NCBI GenBank assembly: GCA_048267245.1
Contig: JBLWXV010000001.1
Span: 1 to 64,000, forward strand
DNA from: JBLWXV01 sp048267245
GTDB taxonomy: Bacteria > Bdellovibrionota > Bacteriovoracia > Bacteriovoracales > Bacteriovoracaceae
Length of the DNA stretch: 64,000 bases
Reading direction: 5' to 3'
Positions 24,842-33,728 of this stretch are shown here, piece by piece. Within the stretch, counting starts at the first letter, position 1, and each line of letters begins with the position of its first letter. The notes beneath the pieces were generated by a model that was not told the origin of the DNA, searched no databases, and was given only the letters and a program-made list of their open reading frames with translations. Made by a program: the position numbers and the translations under genes.

Positions 24842-25921
24842 CTACAGGTTAAGTTCAAGCTCAGGGAGAGCGACGATGTATTTAAGGGTAAACAACCAAC
24901 GAAGAACCATCTTGATTGGAAGACTGGCCATTGAGAGGACCAAGAAAATCAAGATGTAGTAACGGATTGTCCCGATATTGGCTTCCATCTTCTGCCCCCA
25001 CTTAGTCTTCTTAAGAATGATGACCGGGAGAACGAGGATGTAAGCAAGAGAGAGAACGATACCCAAACTCTCTCTGACATACATATTAGTAGGCATAGGA
25101 ACATTGAGGATTTTAATCCACAAGAATTCAGAGAGGTTCACGTTGTACTCGGCCACAACCTTGTGGAAGTCCCAGTACTCAAATGGTCCGTAGAACGTCC
25201 AGTTTGGACCGCGAAGGAATGTCCCAACGATAATAAGGTAGAGCCAAAGCACAACCCATCCATAGAGGAAGAGCGAAACGGCCATCTTTCTCTCAGCGAA
25301 AGTGTAGTAACCGTTACCTTTTGGGTTAGTGTCGATATAAGGAATCGCAATTAGCCCAACAACAATGATACCTGGAAGCACAACACCGGCCATCCAAGGG
25401 TCAAAGTAAACAAGCATTTCCTGAAGACCAAGGAAGTACCAAGGAGCTTTGGCCGGGTTAGGGGCCCAAGTAGGGTTGGCCGGTTCTTCAAGTGGAGCTT
25501 TAAAGATGATCGCCCAAACAACGAGGAAGATCGTCGTGGCGATAATAACGAAGAGTTCCGTGTATACGAGGTTTGGCCAACACCAAACTTTCTCGCGATT
25601 TTCTGGAGTTCCTTCGATTGGACCAAGTCCCTCCTCTAGTCTTTGATCGTTAACGGCGGCTTTGTGAAGCGTGAGCCATGTAAGAAAAGACACGAGAACA
25701 ATAAGGATGTTAATTGGAATATTATCTGGCCAAAGGATAATGGCGAGGAAGTTGGGGTCAGCAGCAGCCCAGGCAACAACCGGAATAGAAATAGCTAACG
25801 ACCAAAGTCCGAATTTCTTTGTTCCGATGATTTTGTAATATCTAATCATCAAAAAGAAGAGCACGGTCACGATAGGAAACGAGCGAATCGGATCGGCCAT
25901 CCAGTTAATCAGTTCTTTCAT
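24842..25921 (-). CDS. cytochrome b C-terminal subunit (subunit IV-like) of a quinol:cytochrome c reductase
   Basis: A 359-residue membrane protein, larger than plant-type subunit IV (about 160). The core motif ANPTWAPNPAKAPWYFLGLQEML corresponds to the quinol-oxidation-site region of split cytochromes b. It has extra helices at both ends: about 60 N-terminal residues before the usual start, and three or four helices after PYIDTNPKGNGYYTFAERK. It is encoded between cytochrome b (25973-26755) and the octahaem cytochrome. It forms the Qo site with its partner; the function of the extra helices is unknown. Confidence 0.9.
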   Translation of the reverse strand: MKELINWMADPIRSFPIVTVLFFLMIRYYKIIGTKKFGLWSLAISIPVVAWAAADPNFLAIILWPDNIPINILIVLVSFLTWLTLHKAAVNDQRLEEGLGPIEGTPENREKVWCWPNLVYTELFVIIATTIFLVVWAIIFKAPLEEPANPTWAPNPAKAPWYFLGLQEMLVYFDPWMAGVVLPGIIVVGLIAIPYIDTNPKGNGYYTFAERKMAVSLFLYGWVVLWLYLIIVGTFLRGPNWTFYGPFEYWDFHKVVAEYNVNLSEFLWIKILNVPMPTNMYVRESLGIVLSLAYILVLPVIILKKTKWGQKMEANIGTIRYYILIFLVLSMASLPIKMVLRWLFTLKYIVALPELELNL

Positions 25922-25972
25922 TTTATCAAATCCTCAATGATTGACTAAGCAATAAACAAGTCTGGCCACTCC

Positions 25973-26755
25973 TTAGAGTGGCGCAGAGATCCCACCGTCT
26001 TTTCTCACTCTCCAGAAGTGAACTGCAATGAGCACACCTACAACGAGCGGAATAAAGACACAGTGAAGAATGTAAAAGCGTAGTAGTGCAGGCTCACCTA
26101 CAAAGCGCCCGGCCAGTAGCTGGAAGCGCACGTCGTTCTTGTCAGATACCATGACGAAGTCACCAATCTGAGCAAGAGCGGCACCTGGACCACCGTGACC
26201 CAAGAATGGAGTCGCCTTGGCCATGTTTGAACCAACGGTAATGGCCCAAATAGCAAGCTGATCCCATGGAAGGAGGTAGCCAGTGAACGAAAGAAGTAGA
26301 GTGAGAACTAGGAGGATAACACCCACACCCCAGTTAAATTCGCGTGGTGGTTTATATGAACCTGTCATAAAGACGCGGAACATGTGAAGCCACACGGTAA
26401 TAACCATGGCGTGCGCGCCCCAACGGTGAATTTCACGCATAATACCGAGAGGCACGTGTTCACGAAGGGCGATAATATCGTTGAAAGCATATTCAGCAGT
26501 CGGTCTGTAATAGAACATCAAAAGGACGCCTGTCACAGTGAGTGCGAGGAAGATGAAGAATGTAAGTCCACCCATACACCAAGTGTAGCCAAGCTGAACG
26601 CCTGACTTCTTAAGTTTAATAGGATGGAGGTGAAGAAACACGTTTCCAGCAACAACAGCTGCGCGGTTACGAGCATTATCTGGAGGACCATGACGGAAGA
26701 TTGACTTCCATACCTGGGTCTCACGAACTTTATCAGCTAAACCTTTTTCCGCCAT
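25973..26755 (-). CDS. cytochrome b N-terminal subunit (cytochrome b6-like)
   Basis: A 260-residue, four-helix subunit. Two haem b histidine pairs are visible: HRWGAHAMVITVWLHMFR in the second helix and HCVFIPLVVGVLIAVHFWR in the fourth, each with the usual spacing. It includes GYLLPWDQLAIWA of the Qo region. It works with the Rieske protein (upstream) and the C-terminal cytochrome b subunit (downstream) as the quinol:cytochrome c reductase. The separate N- and C-terminal genes resemble b6f-type and menaquinol-reductase arrangements, not fused mitochondrial cytochrome b. Confidence 0.95.
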   Translation of the reverse strand: MAEKGLADKVRETQVWKSIFRHGPPDNARNRAAVVAGNVFLHLHPIKLKKSGVQLGYTWCMGGLTFFIFLALTVTGVLLMFYYRPTAEYAFNDIIALREHVPLGIMREIHRWGAHAMVITVWLHMFRVFMTGSYKPPREFNWGVGVILLVLTLLLSFTGYLLPWDQLAIWAITVGSNMAKATPFLGHGGPGAALAQIGDFVMVSDKNDVRFQLLAGRFVGEPALLRFYILHCVFIPLVVGVLIAVHFWRVRKDGGISAPL

Positions 26756-26782
26756 ATCATCTACCCTTTAAGGTTAATTTTC

Positions 26783-27280
26783 TTATACTTCAATAAATGA
26801 ATTAGGGTTGCTCCACTCACCTTTTTCGTAGCGAAACACCTTTGTTTTATCGACAACAATCTTACCTTCGGCATTAAGGCCGATCTTGTAGCGCTCTAGT
26901 GGACGAGGAGCAGGACCTTCAAAGTTAATCCCACTCATGTAGTAACCAGAACCGTGACAAGGACACTTAAATTTAAGTTCAGCAGGAAGCCAGTTAGGAA
27001 TACAACCCAAGTGAGTACAGATGTTAGAGAGCGCAACCAGCTTACCCTCTTGCTTAACCATCCACACACCGAAGCCGTTCTTCCAACGCTCATCAACGCC
27101 TGTTTCGTAATCGGCCGCACGACCAGCTACAAATGACATCTCTGGCTCAAAATTTACGTTTGGATATGTAAATCTAAACGCTAAGCTCGCTAGCCCAGCA
27201 CACGCAGCTGTAAATGCTGCCCAACCTACCGTGAGATAACTAAAAAACTCTCTACGGTTTAACTGTTTTCCTTCGCTCAT
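26783..27280 (-). CDS. Rieske iron-sulfur protein
   Basis: A 165-residue protein with a twin-arginine signal anchor (NRREFFSYLTVGWAAF) and a C-terminal Rieske domain. The 2Fe-2S ligands are in CTHLGCIPNW and CPCHGSGY, with the disulphide cysteines present. It accepts electrons from quinol at the Qo site of cytochrome b and passes them to a cytochrome c. It is the first cofactor gene of the operon, followed 27 bases later by cytochrome b. A palindrome at 27332-27348 lies in its upstream region. Confidence 0.97.
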   Translation of the reverse strand: MSEGKQLNRREFFSYLTVGWAAFTAACAGLASLAFRFTYPNVNFEPEMSFVAGRAADYETGVDERWKNGFGVWMVKQEGKLVALSNICTHLGCIPNWLPAELKFKCPCHGSGYYMSGINFEGPAPRPLERYKIGLNAEGKIVVDKTKVFRYEKGEWSNPNSFIEV

Positions 27281-27331
27281 GTCTGCACACCTCTTGCAAC
27301 TTTACTCACCATACGCCGATAAACGAACGCC

Positions 27332-27348
27332 AATAACCTAAGGTTATT
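27332..27348. promoter_or_regulatory. palindrome upstream of the Rieske operon
   Basis: AATAACC / GGTTATT with a three-base centre, about 50 bases upstream of the Rieske start. It could be an operator or an mRNA hairpin. No other copy was noticed in the window. Confidence 0.4.
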
Positions 27349-27407
27349 CGTCATGAAGCATGGGGCAAAGTATTGAAATCCGACACTTGGATTATGCTCT
27401 TACCTTC

Positions 27408-28271
27408 TCAATTTTTCAACCGATTTAGAACGTCTAGCGCCTTTGATTGAATTCTTGAGCTGCTCTCATTTTTTGCGAGTGCTTCGATCTCGGGTCGCAA
27501 TACATCCCAAGATTCCTGCTCTAACGCGTGGAGTATATTAAATTTCAAACCTTCAACTTCTGTGACATCAAATGAATTTTCTCGGGCCGGATCAGCTTTG
27601 ATAGACAACACTTCGCGCAACACGGGGAGCGCGCGCTCGTCTTTATACTTAATAAGGGCCGTGGCAGCCGCGTATCGAATGCCAATGAGGTCCGAGTTAA
27701 TGAGCGTGGCAATCGACTCGTGGGCCGATTCAACCTTGTGAGTAGCAAGGGCGAGAATAGCCGCTTGCTTCAATGCATGATCTTCAGACTCGAGCTCTTT
27801 TGTCACTCGCGTCCAATCGAGTTCTGTTTCTTTGGGTAGATTACCTAGCGCGACAAGGGCGTGGAACTTTACGTTCTTATCTTCATCATCAAGAGCCGCG
27901 AGAAGATACGGGCGAGTGACTTCATTTCGCAATGCACCCATAGCCACAATCACAAAATCTCTCGTGCGTGGGTCTAAACCATTCTTATAGACGTCAGCTA
28001 AGTTTTCCACCAACCATGGAATATCTTCGGCCGGGACTGAGGAAGTGCTAATCACTTTAGAGAGTTCATAAGCAGCAATCCAGCGATTGCCAAAAGTCTT
28101 TGACTGCAGCTCGCGCACGAGGTCTTTATAGCCTCTGTCAGTCGAGAGCATCTTGGTTACACCAAAAATAATCAGCGCCCCCACCAATACAATAGCGATA
28201 GGCACGACGAGACTTCCCAAGATTGGGTTTTCAAGAAGCTTCTTCTCAGAAGATGAGTTCGAACCGGCCAT
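27408..28271 (-). CDS. membrane-anchored HEAT-repeat protein
   Basis: A 287-residue protein with one N-terminal helix (about residues 19-38) and a C-terminal series of HEAT-type helical repeats. These show as recurring units such as VTRPYLLAALDDEDKNVKFHALVALGNL and GIRYAAATALIKYKDERALPVLREVL. HEAT repeats form scaffolds for protein binding. Its position directly upstream of the Rieske gene, on the same strand, suggests it organises or assembles the respiratory complex on one membrane face; this is inference. The start follows AAGGCGGGG, an imperfect ribosome site. Confidence 0.85.
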   Translation of the reverse strand: MAGSNSSSEKKLLENPILGSLVVPIAIVLVGALIIFGVTKMLSTDRGYKDLVRELQSKTFGNRWIAAYELSKVISTSSVPAEDIPWLVENLADVYKNGLDPRTRDFVIVAMGALRNEVTRPYLLAALDDEDKNVKFHALVALGNLPKETELDWTRVTKELESEDHALKQAAILALATHKVESAHESIATLINSDLIGIRYAAATALIKYKDERALPVLREVLSIKADPARENSFDVTEVEGLKFNILHALEQESWDVLRPEIEALAKNESSSRIQSKALDVLNRLKN

Positions 28272-28388
28272 GGGCCCCGCCTTTTCAAATCTGTTGTTGT
28301 AGTCTAATTAGATTGTGTCGTTTGATAGCAAAAGTCGAACACACTGACAATAAAACTAGCAGGCTTGCGGGCCTACACTGTGAGAATT

Positions 28389-28934
28389 ATGGCCTATTTA
28401 CTACGAACTCTGATTTTAATTATGGTTTGCGCAATTGCTCTTACCGCTTGCACGGCACTAGGATTTATTGACATGCCTCTGGGGCACATTCGCTTGGCCA
28501 TCCCCGCATTTCTCTACACCATCTTCGCTCAAGCCTTTGTGATGTTCTATTTCATCGGTGTCTCACGTTTGTCTCAAAATGTTTCCAATATCCTTCAGTC
28601 GGGGACAAACCTTAAAGAGCTCTTTGACGATCCACCAGCAGATCTCACTCCCTATATTAAGAAAGTTGATAAATTTGTGTATGACTCAACACTCGCTAAG
28701 CGCCAGACCATTCCCTGGACTATGCTCATGTTAATTCTTGGAATGGCGGCTTTTCTCCTAGGAGGCGCTCACGACACTGGACTTGTGGATAAGACTGTTC
28801 ACTCGGGGGTGGTCTACGGGTTTATCGTGGCCATGACGATTGGATTTGTTCGTCAGTGGATTCATCTAGGTCGGGCCCACAAGTTGCTGCGCAAATTGAA
28901 AGCTCTCTTTTCGATTCCAGATGGTCAAATGTAA
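28389..28934 (+). CDS. uncharacterised four-helix membrane protein
   Basis: About 181 residues with hydrophobic segments near residues 3-24, 37-60, 109-130 and 138-156 and a polar loop between the second and third. I recognise no named family. A start at 28389 (MAYLLRTLIL) after GTGAGA is preferred over a TTG at 28365. It is transcribed away from the HEAT/Rieske operon, and its stop codon abuts that of the convergent gene at 28935. The location suggests a link to respiration, but nothing in the sequence shows one. Confidence 0.7.
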   Translation: MAYLLRTLILIMVCAIALTACTALGFIDMPLGHIRLAIPAFLYTIFAQAFVMFYFIGVSRLSQNVSNILQSGTNLKELFDDPPADLTPYIKKVDKFVYDSTLAKRQTIPWTMLMLILGMAAFLLGGAHDTGLVDKTVHSGVVYGFIVAMTIGFVRQWIHLGRAHKLLRKLKALFSIPDGQM

Positions 28935-30230
28935 TTAGTATTTTTTCACCCAGATAAAAACCTTGTTCTTGCCTGGGGGGTTGCTGCGAGCGCGCGTCTG
29001 AGATTCGTAGAGAGTTGTCTCATCTACATCTGTAACCTGGGCCAAGAATTCTTTTAGAAATTCGCGAGGCACGTAGAGGTTGTAGTACATTCCCCCTGGC
29101 ACATCGAGACCTGGCTTTACGTTATCAACCTGAGTCACTTGATATTTTTCTAGCAACTCATTTAAGCGCTCGCGCGTTTTAAAAGTATCAACTGACCTCA
29201 TCATCACACGGTAAACTTTGGTATTACCATAGCGACTTTCGCGGTAACCTCTACGCAGAAGTTCTTCATAAGAAGAAGTTTCTAGATCGGCCACACTAAA
29301 GTCTCTAGGAAGCGAGTCCCACGAAGTGAGAACCACTTCAGATTCAACGTCGAAGCGCTCGTCTTCGTCGAAGACTTCAACGACTTTTGCACTCTCAACT
29401 TGCTCTAGATCAGTTTCTTTGAGTTCAAAATCCGTTAACTCGCGGGCAGGTGTTTCCTCTTTAAAAACCATTGTCTTATCGAGCCACTGAAATTGTGGTT
29501 CATAGACACTGATTTTTCCAAGTAGCGACTTCGCGTATTCAATATTAATTCTTTTTACGGCCCAAACAGTTCCCACGCTTAAGGCCAGGAGTAAAATCAC
29601 TTGTGCTATGAGCTTTGAGTGATTTTGAAGCGAGGACATTCTCTTAATTCTTTTAATATCAAAGCTTCGGGCGGAGATTTCCTTTTTAAATTTGCGCAAG
29701 AACTCGCGCCACTCCTCGTAGAGTGTGACTTCTAGGCTAATCATGATCTCATCTTCAAGAGATCCCTTCTCAAGTGCGTCTAAGTGATACTTCTCAGAAA
29801 GTGAGGCGTAGGTCAGGTTGAGTCCAGGAGAGATCACACTCGAAACTTGAAACTCGGAAGAGAGCTCTGCTTCTAAGTGTGGGTAGTGATCAACGAAGAA
29901 ATTTCTAAGCAAATTCGCGGATTGACCCACGTTCTGCTCACACAAAACTGAGATCTCCTTGAGCGTTCCTTCCTTCTCAATAAAGGTCCAACAAATTAGC
30001 TTTGATTTAAGCCAAGAAAACCATGCACTCAAAGGTCCGACTGTTCCCCTCGAGATAGCGTAGTTAAATCGATTCATCACCTGATTAAGACTCAGGCCCT
30101 CTTCAAAGAAGAGTGCCCAAAACTCTTCAAAGTCACTCAGGTATCTTCCCTGCCAGGTCACATCTTCTAAACGCAGATCAACCCAAGAGCGAAAAACCGC
30201 AAAGTCTTCTTTAGTAAACGTAATGCTCAT
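28935..30230 (-). CDS. uncharacterised single-span protein with large cytosolic and periplasmic parts
   Basis: A 431-residue protein. Residues 1-205 are polar and helical with several tryptophans and no signal peptide. One membrane helix lies at about 207-225 (LIAQVILLLALSVGTVWAV), and residues 230-431 form an acidic linker plus a mixed domain ending NKVFIWVKKY. The topology, cytosolic N-terminus and extracytoplasmic C-terminus, resembles membrane-bound anti-sigma or envelope-sensing proteins, but no zinc motif is present and no sigma gene is adjacent. No family is recognised. It converges on the 28389 gene without a gap. Confidence 0.75.
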   Translation of the reverse strand: MSITFTKEDFAVFRSWVDLRLEDVTWQGRYLSDFEEFWALFFEEGLSLNQVMNRFNYAISRGTVGPLSAWFSWLKSKLICWTFIEKEGTLKEISVLCEQNVGQSANLLRNFFVDHYPHLEAELSSEFQVSSVISPGLNLTYASLSEKYHLDALEKGSLEDEIMISLEVTLYEEWREFLRKFKKEISARSFDIKRIKRMSSLQNHSKLIAQVILLLALSVGTVWAVKRINIEYAKSLLGKISVYEPQFQWLDKTMVFKEETPARELTDFELKETDLEQVESAKVVEVFDEDERFDVESEVVLTSWDSLPRDFSVADLETSSYEELLRRGYRESRYGNTKVYRVMMRSVDTFKTRERLNELLEKYQVTQVDNVKPGLDVPGGMYYNLYVPREFLKEFLAQVTDVDETTLYESQTRARSNPPGKNKVFIWVKKY

Positions 30231-30465
30231 TGCTTAATATTAAACAGATGGCCCATCACTTGGCCCAAAAAAAATCCTCATCCCAGCTTGGCCTAGGAAA
30301 ATAAAATCCCAATTGCGTACCTTCTTGCCTCCATAGGGGCACTCTGTAAGAATCCCCTGCCCCTACCGGATATTTTTTCCCCTGCCAGCAACGCCCTACC
30401 AGTTCACGTAGAATAAGTTGGAGTGGGCAATTAGGCCCATTTTGACCAAGCCCGGTGAGTTAACG

Positions 30466-30888
30466 ATGGCCGACATTTCAGATTTAAAAGTTGCCAAGTG
30501 GAAAGAGTCTGAAAATCGCAGACACAGCTTTGAGATGAAAAAGCTCAAAGATGAATTCATCAAGGAATATCAATCGGAAGTGGCCAATAACGAGCGATTA
30601 ATTGATCGCATGAGACGCGAATATGAAGTAAAGGTTCGCAACCTTGAAAATGAACTCGATCTCAAACTCGCCGAAATGAGAAAATCTCAAGAGAAAAGTA
30701 TCCAAGAAGAGGGCAATAGACTCACTTCTGAGGTCTCAAATCTCAAGCAGGCCCACAATGACCAAGTGGGTGAAATCAAAATTAGTCAGCAAAATGAAAT
30801 TAATAATCTCGTTGATAGTCACCGCCGCACCCTTGAAGATGCTAGGCAGAAGTATATCAAAGAGAAAATGAAGTACGAAGTTAGCTAA
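30466..30888 (+). CDS. coiled-coil protein next to a FliG-like gene
   Basis: A 140-residue, highly charged protein predicted to be almost entirely coiled coil, with heptad patterns throughout. It has no membrane segment and ends KYIKEKMKYEVS. The ATG at 30466 is chosen because GGTGAG lies seven bases upstream; a frame from 30418 has no such site. The next gene (30907-31335), 18 bases downstream, resembles a FliG domain, so this protein may be an adaptor for it, possibly FliH-like in shape. Similarity to FliH at the sequence level is not evident. Confidence 0.72.
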   Translation: MADISDLKVAKWKESENRRHSFEMKKLKDEFIKEYQSEVANNERLIDRMRREYEVKVRNLENELDLKLAEMRKSQEKSIQEEGNRLTSEVSNLKQAHNDQVGEIKISQQNEINNLVDSHRRTLEDARQKYIKEKMKYEVS

Positions 30889-30906
30889 CACACCTAGGAA
30901 AGATGC

Positions 30907-31335
30907 ATGTCTGAAAACAAAACTGGCGAACAAATCTTTATCAATGGCAGAGGACAGATTGTTGAAATGCTTAAGCTCATGCCCAGAGAGGAAAGAGAGC
31001 GCATTCTTCGTGGAGTCGCCGCCAGAAACAAGCAACTAGCAATGGAGCTTGGTCAGGAGTGCCTCTCCTTCAACGACCTTGAGCGCTTGGGTGACGAAGA
31101 CCTACTCTTTATTATAGAGCGTATTAAAGCCCCGATTCTAGGAATTGCACTAAAAGGTGCAAACCAGGAATTTCAAAGAAGAGTTTTAAGGCTTGCTCGT
31201 CGTGAATATGCTGAAGAAGCCTATGAAACCATGCTTGGAAAAGTCATGAATGGCAGCAAAGACATTCAACGCGCCCAGAGTAAAATCATGTCGCTCTTAC
31301 CCTCAATACTCTCAGGTAAACAAACTAGAAGTTAA
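30907..31335 (+). CDS. short FliG-domain-like protein
   Basis: A 142-residue protein resembling the middle part of the flagellar rotor protein FliG. LSFNDLERLGDEDLLFIIERIKAPILGIALKGANQEFQRRVLRL mirrors the MFVFEDLVKLD... ALKGA... pattern, followed by RREYAEEAYETML. FliG itself is about 330 residues, so this is a domain-sized relative without the full C-terminal motor-binding part. TAGGAAAG precedes the ATG. It follows the coiled-coil gene. It may regulate or decorate the flagellar switch, or work in a different machine. The stop codon overlaps that of the convergent cNMP gene. Confidence 0.72.
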   Translation: MSENKTGEQIFINGRGQIVEMLKLMPREERERILRGVAARNKQLAMELGQECLSFNDLERLGDEDLLFIIERIKAPILGIALKGANQEFQRRVLRLARREYAEEAYETMLGKVMNGSKDIQRAQSKIMSLLPSILSGKQTRS

Positions 31336-31802
31336 GCGCCTTTATGCTCTTTGATTTTTTCAAAGAGCTCTCGGTCTCTTTCACTTGAGAGCTCGGCCAC
31401 TCCTTCAAGTGAAGGATCATCCATACGGTGATCGCGCATTAACTCTCTAAGCGCAGTCACCCTCTCCCCTAGCGTCAGCATAATATTAGAAATCCACTCA
31501 GGACAGGCAGTAAGAACCTTTCTGATATCTTCCACAGGAACTGACGCAATTTCAGATTCCTCTTCGACTACGGCCGTATACTTTTGGGCGTCTCCAAGAA
31601 AAAGCGAAACTTCTCCCACGAACTCACCCGGCCCCTTCATCAATTGAGTTACTTGGCGTCCATTGACGTCTTTGAGTAATCGAACTTGGCCACTAGAGAT
31701 AATAAAGAGTTTATCTGGAACATCTCCCTCAAAAAAGAGAATCTCTCCTGGGCCATAGGCTTGTAAATGCTGTCCGTTGCTATCTAATTTTAAGCCGCTC
31801 AT
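31332..31802 (-). CDS. cyclic-nucleotide-binding-domain protein without DNA-binding domain
   Basis: A 156-residue protein with one cNMP-binding beta-roll (about residues 10-115; YGPGEILFFEGDVPDKLFIISSGQVRLL) and a short helical tail, but no helix-turn-helix. The phosphate cassette reads GEFVGEVSLFLGDAQKYTA: the glutamate is there, but the usual arginine is replaced by lysine or glutamine, so cAMP binding may be altered or absent. It overlaps the Ppx/GppA gene by 23 bases at its start and is the last gene of the glmU operon. Confidence 0.88.
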   Translation of the reverse strand: MSGLKLDSNGQHLQAYGPGEILFFEGDVPDKLFIISSGQVRLLKDVNGRQVTQLMKGPGEFVGEVSLFLGDAQKYTAVVEEESEIASVPVEDIRKVLTACPEWISNIMLTLGERVTALRELMRDHRMDDPSLEGVAELSSERDRELFEKIKEHKGA

Positions 31803-32694
31803 CTATTACCTCTGCTCCAATTGTTCCGTGGCGAAGTCCATAAGTAGATACTACCAGATTTTCTATTTCCAGTTGATCAAAGAGTAACTTAGCCGCCTTA
31901 GCACCGGCTTGGATCGTTTGTGCTCTGGAGGCAGCAATGGGATAGTTTTGAGCAATTTCAGACTCACTTAGATCCTTAATACCCTGGTAGAATTTCTCAA
32001 AATCCTTGCGCTCAACCACTAACCCTTCAAGCTTATTGGCATCAAAGATAGTGAGGCCTGCAATCATAGCTGCAACAGTTGTCATACTTCCTGCAACACA
32101 GACCAAATTCTTGCAGCGATAGGGAGTGAGATCATATTTTTGAAATACCTCTTTCATTTTACTGTCAAAGCAATCTTCAATTAGCCACTGAGTAGAGCGG
32201 GCCGCTCCGACAGGAAGGCTTACGGATTTTTCAATTCTCAACTGACTCTTATCAAAGTGTATAAACTCAGTGGACGCTCCTCCCATATCCATAATATAGA
32301 CGTCACTCCAATCAATTCGAGGCGAATAGGCGACTCCAAGAGCAGTGTAGTGTGCCTCACCTTCTCCGCTTAAAAGAACGAGAGGCGCCCCCATGAGCGC
32401 TTCTATTTCAGAGATAAAGTCCTTCGCATCCTTTGCGGCCCGAAGCACCTCTGTCCCCGTCATGACAATCGAATCGGCAAGAATCGCGTGTTGATCGATA
32501 ATTTTCTTATATCCAGCTAATACTGAAAGTGACTTTTCTCTTCCTGTTACACTCAGATTTCCAGTGCGATCGAGGTCTCTTCCCAAACTAGTGACGTTGG
32601 CCTCTGCGGCGAGCTCTTGGATAGTACCGTTAGAAACCTCACAAATGGAGAGCAGAACGCTATTACTTCCAATATCGATTGACGCTTTTTTCAC
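31780..32694 (-). CDS. Ppx/GppA-family phosphatase
   Basis: A 304-residue ASKHA-fold protein. The phosphate-binding loops ASIDIGSNSVLLSICEV (N-terminal) and YIMDMGGASTEFIHFD are intact, and CVAGSMTTVAAM corresponds to a later conserved loop. Members hydrolyse inorganic polyphosphate or pppGpp. It has only the two N-terminal domains, as in the short Ppx/GppA forms, so substrate preference is not clear. It overlaps mtnA by four bases (ATGA-type) and the cNMP gene by 23, so the three are coupled. Confidence 0.92.
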   Translation of the reverse strand: MKKASIDIGSNSVLLSICEVSNGTIQELAAEANVTSLGRDLDRTGNLSVTGREKSLSVLAGYKKIIDQHAILADSIVMTGTEVLRAAKDAKDFISEIEALMGAPLVLLSGEGEAHYTALGVAYSPRIDWSDVYIMDMGGASTEFIHFDKSQLRIEKSVSLPVGAARSTQWLIEDCFDSKMKEVFQKYDLTPYRCKNLVCVAGSMTTVAAMIAGLTIFDANKLEGLVVERKDFEKFYQGIKDLSESEIAQNYPIAASRAQTIQAGAKAAKLLFDQLEIENLVVSTYGLRHGTIGAEVIDERLKIR

Positions 32695-33728
32695 GATCTT
32701 ACAACTCGCTCAAGCTCACTTTGAATGCTTGGATCGATAAAGCCCTTTTCACAGATAATGCCGGTGATATTTTTGTGATCAGTCACATCAAAGGATGGGT
32801 TTAAGGCCTTTGACTCGTAAGGAGCAACCGGAGCGCCTCTAAACTTTAAAATCTCTTCCTCTGGACGCATCTCAATTTCAATCTCTGCACCAGACTTAAT
32901 TCCCAAATCAAATGAACTCGTTGGAGCGATTACATAGAATGGGATTCCATAGTATTTGGCGATAATTGCCAAGCTAGAGGTTCCAACTTTATTGGCGGTA
33001 TCACCATTGGCGGCAATGCGATCAGCGCCGACGAAAATTGCGTCCACTCGCCCACTTCCAAGAACGTAAGATGCTGCGCCCTCAACCACAATCTCGTGAG
33101 AGATTTGCTCAGAGGCGAGCTCATAGGCGGTCAAGCGACTGCCTTGCATATAGGGTCTCGTCTCTGAAGCATAGACATGCTCAAGAATTCCCTTTTTATT
33201 GGCCGTTGAAATTACTCCCAGTGCAGTTCCTAGCGGTCCACAGGCAAGAAAGCCGGTATTACAAAGGGTCATAAAACGAAATTTATCTTTGTGAACTCGC
33301 TTAGCGACATCTGCAATGGCCGTCTCGGCCATTTGTAAATTATCTCTTCCGAGCTTATTAAATTCTGAAATTCCAAATTCAGCGAGCGTCTCCCACAGCC
33401 CAGGTCCACTTTCACGTTTGGCAAGAGCGAGACATCTTTCAACTTCGTACTCTAGGTTAACGGCTGTAGGGCGAGCTGTTTTTAGGTAGAGAGCACCCTC
33501 TTGAAATTTCTCAAAATCACCCTGGCAATTCTTTGCATGAAGGGCCAATCCAAAAATGGCACTAAAGCCGATTAAAGGAGCCCCTCTCACCACCATATCC
33601 TTAATGGCAGCGTGGCATTCTTCAACAGTCTTTACAGTTACATATTCTTCTGTGTGAGGAAGGAGTCTCTGATCAATTAAGATGAGAGCTTCACCGTTCC
33701 AATTTAGAGCTTTTGATTCAATTAGCAT
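32691..33728 (-). CDS. mtnA: S-methyl-5-thioribose-1-phosphate isomerase
   Basis: A 345-residue enzyme of the methionine salvage route that converts methylthioribose-1-phosphate to methylthioribulose-1-phosphate. Landmarks are VVRGAPLIGFSAIFGLAL, the catalytic cysteine in TLCNTGFLACG and the catalytic aspartate in FVGADRIAANGD. The start at 33728 follows GAGGAAG and overlaps the AsmA-like gene by 11 bases. Other methionine salvage genes are not in the window. The paralogous eIF2B-like fold is the only alternative; the catalytic residues favour the enzyme. Confidence 0.95.
   Translation of the reverse strand: MLIESKALNWNGEALILIDQRLLPHTEEYVTVKTVEECHAAIKDMVVRGAPLIGFSAIFGLALHAKNCQGDFEKFQEGALYLKTARPTAVNLEYEVERCLALAKRESGPGLWETLAEFGISEFNKLGRDNLQMAETAIADVAKRVHKDKFRFMTLCNTGFLACGPLGTALGVISTANKKGILEHVYASETRPYMQGSRLTAYELASEQISHEIVVEGAASYVLGSGRVDAIFVGADRIAANGDTANKVGTSSLAIIAKYYGIPFYVIAPTSSFDLGIKSGAEIEIEMRPEEEILKFRGAPVAPYESKALNPSFDVTDHKNITGIICEKGFIDPSIQSELERVVRS

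Noticed and set aside
32691..33728. SAM riboswitch before mtnA
   Set aside because: The gene overlaps its upstream neighbour, so there is no leader.
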